Shown here: positions 6,471 to 9,593 of the stretch, one piece after another
How positions within the stretch are numbered: the first letter of the stretch is position 1
How the letters are laid out: the number at the start of each line of letters is the position of its first letter
Source of the DNA: JAAYHV01 sp035268985
GTDB lineage: Bacteria > Bacillota > Clostridia > Peptostreptococcales > Anaerovoracaceae
Reading direction: 5' to 3'
DNA length: 9,593 bases
Assembly: GCA_035268985.1 (NCBI GenBank)
Contig: DATFJV010000074.1
Coordinates: forward strand, 1 to 9,593
The notes under the pieces: model-generated
The model's input: only the letters and a program-made list of their open reading frames with translations
Databases searched by the model: none
What the model was told of the DNA's origin: nothing
Made by a program: the position numbers and the translations under genes

Positions 6471-8129
6471 TTAATTTCCCATATAGGATATATTCATATC
6501 GACGACGCCAGAAATGCCGTCTACAACTCCTGATTGAGAATATTGCCATATATCATAATGTCCTGTGTAATAGGGATTAGTTACTCCCCAATTTGCAACC
6601 CATACATAATTATTTCTTAGCAAGGACATGTTCAACTCAGAGGTTAAATAACTTGAGCTTGCGTAAACGCCCGAACGATATCCACTGTTTTTAATAGTAT
6701 TACAAAATGCTTGGCATATCAGTGTTTTCTGTTGTGAGGTGAGGTCTTTGTTCCTTGCATTAGGACCCGAGTCCTCCATATCAATGAATATTGGATAATC
6801 TAATGATTGCCCTCCTAGCATTTGAATGCACATACTAGCTTCTTCAACGGCTTCTTGTTTTGTTATTGCAGCATCATAAAAATATGCACCAACTTTAAGA
6901 CCTGCAGCTTTTGCACCCACTAGATTTTTCTTAAAGGTGCTATCTTCTACTAAAGCACCTGAACCCCATCCCATAAAACCGACTCGTAAGATTACAAAAT
7001 CAATCCCTGAGTCTTTTACTTTACTCCAATTTATGTTGCCTTGCCAATATGAAACATCAACACCTAATAAATTTGAGATAGAGCCATCATCGCTAAATAA
7101 ATAGTCCGTACCTTGGATGGTTTGAAAACCAGTTACTTTAGTGCCAGTTTTATCAAAATAATAAGTTTTTCCATCGATGGTTTGCCAACCGTAATATGTA
7201 GTGGTTTGTGTGGTTTCAATGGTAGTTGGTGCTATTTGCTCGGCATTAATGGTCCCTTCGCCATAAGGTAATAAATTGTAGCTTGAATCTATTAAAGAAA
7301 CTTCTTCATAAAAAGGATCTTCTTCAATTTCTTTTTTGCCATATAATAAATAACCGTTTTTATCTAAAACAGCCTCTAAATCAGTTACATTTCCATTTAT
7401 TAATGTTAGATATTTATTTTCAATTCCATCGAGAGCCGGTATATATTGGTATATTTGTTTACCATTGTCATCAACAAGGGGTACTTCTTCCGTGCTTTCG
7501 ATTGTTTCTATTCTACTTTCAACAAATTCTATAGTGTCTTTAGAAACAGGAGGAGGTTCGGTTTTATCGTCAGAATGTTTATTGAATTGACCATCTTCTT
7601 CAGCAAGGTTTACTTTGTCTTGGGAAACAACTTTTTCTGATACATCTATGGCTTTAGTTTCTACCGGAGGTTCAATAGTAATCGTTAAAGGTTCGGGTAT
7701 ATTGTAATCCTCAGTATCAATTAATTCTAAAGTATAATCGCCTGCTTCTAAATTATCAAAATATACCAAGCCATCTTCATCAGAGTCAGTTAATATATTA
7801 GGTTCATCATCGGAATCTAGTAATGAAAGAGAGACCATAAAAGGGTAATCAATAACAATTTTGTCATCTTGATTTTTTATAGTAACGCTTAAGTCAGATT
7901 CGAAAGAATTATAAGTTAAATATAGAGTATCTTTTTTTTCTATTTCAAAGGGAAGATCCTTACTATCTAAGTTGATTAAGTTAGATAGATTCATATTAGA
8001 ATAAGAAGTTGAGTTTGTGGCATTGAACATACCAAAAAAACAAGCAACTGTTAAAGCAACACAAAAAATCAAAACAAATACTAAAGAAACACCTTTTTTT
8101 GTTAATATATATGTTAATATTTTTTTCAA
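6471..8129 (-). CDS. Membrane-anchored GH25 muramidase with Ig-like domain and cell-wall-binding repeats
   Basis: This 552-residue surface protein is expected to cut the glycan backbone of peptidoglycan. Residues 14-35 form an N-terminal membrane segment after a positive start (MKKILTYILTKKG), a signal anchor or uncleaved signal. Residues 95-153 look like a CnaB/SpaA-type Ig-like fold (DGLVYFDNLEAGDYTLELID). An acidic, Pro/Thr-rich linker (about 154-310) follows, then two choline-binding-type repeats (YYGWQTIDGKTYYFD and GFQTIQGTDYLFSDDGS, 312-350). The catalytic domain fills 354-552, with LGVDVSYWQG (Asp358) and FIDMED (Asp450, Glu452) matching the GH25 acidic residues. The start is TTG, chosen because AGGTGAT (8139-8133) is correctly spaced; the nearby ATG at 8134 is out of frame and stops after two codons. 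Cys30 is a poor lipobox. Confidence 0.9.
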   Translation of the reverse strand: MKKILTYILTKKGVSLVFVLIFCVALTVACFFGMFNATNSTSYSNMNLSNLINLDSKDLPFEIEKKDTLYLTYNSFESDLSVTIKNQDDKIVIDYPFMVSLSLLDSDDEPNILTDSDEDGLVYFDNLEAGDYTLELIDTEDYNIPEPLTITIEPPVETKAIDVSEKVVSQDKVNLAEEDGQFNKHSDDKTEPPPVSKDTIEFVESRIETIESTEEVPLVDDNGKQIYQYIPALDGIENKYLTLINGNVTDLEAVLDKNGYLLYGKKEIEEDPFYEEVSLIDSSYNLLPYGEGTINAEQIAPTTIETTQTTTYYGWQTIDGKTYYFDKTGTKVTGFQTIQGTDYLFSDDGSISNLLGVDVSYWQGNINWSKVKDSGIDFVILRVGFMGWGSGALVEDSTFKKNLVGAKAAGLKVGAYFYDAAITKQEAVEEASMCIQMLGGQSLDYPIFIDMEDSGPNARNKDLTSQQKTLICQAFCNTIKNSGYRSGVYASSSYLTSELNMSLLRNNYVWVANWGVTNPYYTGHYDIWQYSQSGVVDGISGVVDMNISYMGN

Positions 8130-8163
8130 TTCATCACCTATTTTAATAATTTAATTTCACTTT

Positions 8164-8192
8164 AGAATACTATAAAACTCAGTAAAAGTCAA
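8164..8192 (-). promoter_or_regulatory. Promoter of the muramidase/reductase/racemase operon
   Basis: On the minus strand, TTGACT (8192-8187) and TATTCT (8169-8164) are separated by exactly 17 bp. Transcription would start near 8157, about 28 bases before the TTG start codon. It faces away from the cupin promoter, with about 20 bases between the two. Confidence 0.7.
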
Positions 8193-8212
8193 AATTCATA
8201 TGTGTATTCCAA

Positions 8213-8245
8213 TTGTTTTTATTTAGCGTATTATTATGATATAAT
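8213..8245 (+). promoter_or_regulatory. Extended -10 promoter of the cupin operon
   Basis: TGATATAAT (8237-8245) is a perfect extended -10 (TGnTATAAT). The -35 region is weak: TTTTAT lies at 17-bp spacing (8217-8222) and TTGTTT lies further off at 8213. An extended -10 often compensates for a poor -35. It leads to a ribosome binding site AAGGGGGAAG at 8259-8268. Confidence 0.7.
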
Positions 8246-8270
8246 AAACAAAATTAATAAGGGGGAAGCT

Positions 8271-8633
8271 ATGGAAAAAGGTTTAGTAATCAAGAATAAA
8301 GAAAAGTTAGAATATATTAGGCCAAAAGATCCAACTGCTAAGGGTTCTATGTTAGCTAAGGTAATTGGAGAAGATGAAGGCTGGGATGATTATGTTATGA
8401 GGGCAATAAAACTTGAACCAGGTGGCACAAGCTTTAAACATAATCACGAATGGCCACATATCAATTATTATATAAAAGGAAAAGGGCTTTTAACCTTAGA
8501 TGGTGAGGACCATGAAGTTTCCGAAGGAGATTTTTCATATGTTCCAGAAAATAGTACGCATCAATGGAGAAATGAAAGCAAAGAAGATTTTGAATTTATA
8601 TGTATAGTGCCCAAAGTGGGACATAATATTTAA
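8271..8633 (+). CDS. Small cupin-domain protein
   Basis: This 120-residue single-domain protein has both cupin motifs. Motif 1 is HNHEWPHINYYIKGKG, giving His57 and His59 as metal ligands; the usual Glu ligand seems replaced, with His63 or Asn65 near that position. Motif 2 is GDFSYVPENSTHQWRN, with Pro92, the ligand His97 and Asn101. It probably binds one divalent metal, but small cupins range from isomerases and dioxygenases to sugar- or ligand-binding proteins, so the substrate cannot be given. The ATG at 8271 is preceded by AAGGGGGAAG; an in-frame ATG at 8202 lies upstream of the promoter -10 and is rejected. The kinase gene follows 12 bases after the stop, so the two are probably co-transcribed. 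Confidence 0.88.
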   Translation: MEKGLVIKNKEKLEYIRPKDPTAKGSMLAKVIGEDEGWDDYVMRAIKLEPGGTSFKHNHEWPHINYYIKGKGLLTLDGEDHEVSEGDFSYVPENSTHQWRNESKEDFEFICIVPKVGHNI

Positions 8634-8645
8634 TGGAGGGTGAAT

Positions 8646-9140
8646 TTGAAAAGTAATATAGTATTAATAGGAATGCCAGGGACTGGCAAAAGCGCAGTGG
8701 GGAAGGCTTTAGCTAAACATTATGGTTATAACTTTATAGATACAGACGATAGAATAGTAGAGCTAGAAGGAAGAAGCTTACCTGATATAATTGAAAATGG
8801 AACCTATGAAGAGTTTTTAAAAATAGAAGGTAATGCAGGTAAAACCTTGGATTGCCAAGAAACTGTAATAGCTACAGGGGGAAGCATGGTGTTAATCGAA
8901 GATGCCATTTTACATTTAAAGGAAATCGGAACGTTGGTATATCTAAAAACCAGTTTAGATGTGTTAGAAAAAAGACTAGAAACAACTATGGTATCTAGAG
9001 GAGTTGCAACGCCAAGGCCTATGACGGTACAAGAAATATTTAAAATGAGGGCTCCTTGTTACGAGAGATATGCAGATATTTCTGTTGATTGTACCTTTGG
9101 AATAGATAAGATGGTAAAAAATATTATAGAATTGTTATAA
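8646..9140 (+). CDS. Shikimate-kinase-like P-loop kinase, substrate uncertain
   Basis: This 164-residue protein aligns almost without gaps to shikimate kinase. The Walker A loop is GMPGTGKS (9-16), the DTD motif supplies Asp32 and Asp34, Arg124-Pro125 lies in the lid, and Arg135 precedes YERYAD. Two substrate-site features are altered. The conserved FR of FRxxE is FLKIE, so the shikimate-binding arginine is Leu58, and the GGG loop is GGS (78-80). It may therefore phosphorylate something other than shikimate, or be a weak or non-catalytic paralogue. No other aromatic-pathway gene is nearby. The TTG at 8646 is preferred because GGAGGG (8635-8640) is then properly spaced; the in-frame GTG at 8640 overlaps that site. 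The alignment to shikimate kinase numbering also fits the TTG start. Confidence 0.82.
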   Translation: MKSNIVLIGMPGTGKSAVGKALAKHYGYNFIDTDDRIVELEGRSLPDIIENGTYEEFLKIEGNAGKTLDCQETVIATGGSMVLIEDAILHLKEIGTLVYLKTSLDVLEKRLETTMVSRGVATPRPMTVQEIFKMRAPCYERYADISVDCTFGIDKMVKNIIELL

Positions 9141-9152
9141 AAAGGAGCATTT

Positions 9153-9593
9153 ATGAATTTTGGAGAGGCATGCATAAATTATCCATCAATAATGTTATTA
9201 ATAGAGCCTGAAACGGGTAATATTTTGGAGGCAAATAAAAAGGCTGCCGATACATATGGTTATTCGATAGAAGAGTTAAAGACAATGACCATATTGGATA
9301 TTAATGTTCTGAAAAAAGAACAAGTAGTTGAAGAAATGAGAATTGCACGTGAAGAAAGTCGTAACTACTTCCACTTTCCCCATAGGACAAAAAATGGGTT
9401 TATTATAGAAATGGAAGTTGAAAGTTATCCTACGAAGATTGAAAATAAAAACATACTTCTCTCATTTATAAGACCATGTGAAAAAAGAAGCTACTTCAAT
9501 AGCGCTGCAATGAAACTTGTACAAGAATCTAGGGATATAGTTGTTGTATTAGATCAAAATTGTAGAATTATAAGGGTTAACAAGAAGTTTGAA
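9153..9593 (+). CDS. PAS-domain protein, N-terminal part (runs off the window)
   Basis: The frame is open for 147 codons to the window edge. Residues about 9-110 look like a PAS sensory domain: MLLIEPETGNILEANKKA followed by YGYSIEEL is the typical start, with a later RTKNGFIIEMEVE strand pair. A second PAS appears to begin near residue 125 (SRDIVVVLDQNCRIIRVNKKF). Such proteins usually continue into a histidine kinase, a GGDEF/EAL domain or a sigma-54 activator; the output domain is not visible. AAAGGAGC (9141-9148) lies just before the ATG, 12 bases after the kinase gene stops, with no terminator between, so it probably belongs to the cupin-kinase operon. Confidence 0.82.
   Translation, partial: MNFGEACINYPSIMLLIEPETGNILEANKKAADTYGYSIEELKTMTILDINVLKKEQVVEEMRIAREESRNYFHFPHRTKNGFIIEMEVESYPTKIENKNILLSFIRPCEKRSYFNSAAMKLVQESRDIVVVLDQNCRIIRVNKKFE

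Noticed and set aside
6460..6549. Extended N-terminus of the aldo/keto reductase
   Set aside because: The extra 30 residues overlap the muramidase C-terminus, are Arg-rich and unlike the family; AAGGGGAG places the start at 6459.
7283..7640. Plus-strand open frames inside the muramidase gene
   Set aside because: They are antisense shadows of the acidic linker, rich in Phe and Leu, without start signals.
6471..8129. Lipoprotein reading of the muramidase (Cys30 as lipobox)
   Set aside because: The residues before Cys30 (LTVAC) are a poor match and the hydrophobic segment continues after it, so a signal anchor fits better.
8202..8270. Extended N-terminus of the cupin
   Set aside because: The ATG at 8202 precedes the extended -10 promoter, so it would not be on the main transcript.

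Overview
The window looks like a piece of chromosome from a low-GC, anaerobic Firmicute, most likely a member of the Clostridia. The evidence is strongly AT-rich DNA, strong AGGAGG-type ribosome binding sites, several TTG starts, a class III (oxygen-sensitive) ribonucleotide reductase with its radical-SAM activase, and an aldo/keto reductase carrying ferredoxin-type iron-sulfur motifs. I cannot name a genus or species from the sequence alone.

Left edge (1-207): the first 12 codons of a leftward gene run off the window. They resemble the N-terminus of an IS481-like transposase, and the right end of that element may lie within about 100 bp of nrdG. Centre-left (208-4446, plus strand): nrdG (activase), a terminator, a promoter carrying a pair of NrdR-box-like sites, nrdD (anaerobic ribonucleotide reductase with an extra C-terminal glutaredoxin/NrdH-like domain), a terminator, and trxB (thioredoxin reductase). 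Together these form a plausible complete path: NADPH to TrxB to the fused redoxin to the NrdD active site, with NrdG installing the glycyl radical.

Centre-right (4514-8129, minus strand): a three-gene operon reads leftward from a good promoter at 8164-8192. It encodes a membrane-anchored GH25 muramidase with an Ig-like domain and cell-wall-binding repeats, an aldo/keto reductase with two 4Fe-4S motifs, and a DapF-fold racemase that looks like the histidine racemase CntK and not like a true diaminopimelate epimerase. It converges on trxB at a long hairpin terminator.

Right edge (8213-9593, plus strand): a divergent extended -10 promoter drives a small cupin, a shikimate-kinase-like P-loop kinase with changed substrate-site residues, and the start of a PAS-domain protein that runs off the window.

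All gaps between genes are under 200 bases. I see no tRNA, rRNA, CRISPR array or recognisable riboswitch. The points most worth a second look are the NrdD-redoxin fusion next to trxB, the CntK-like racemase without metallophore genes, and the kinase that has lost the shikimate-binding arginine.
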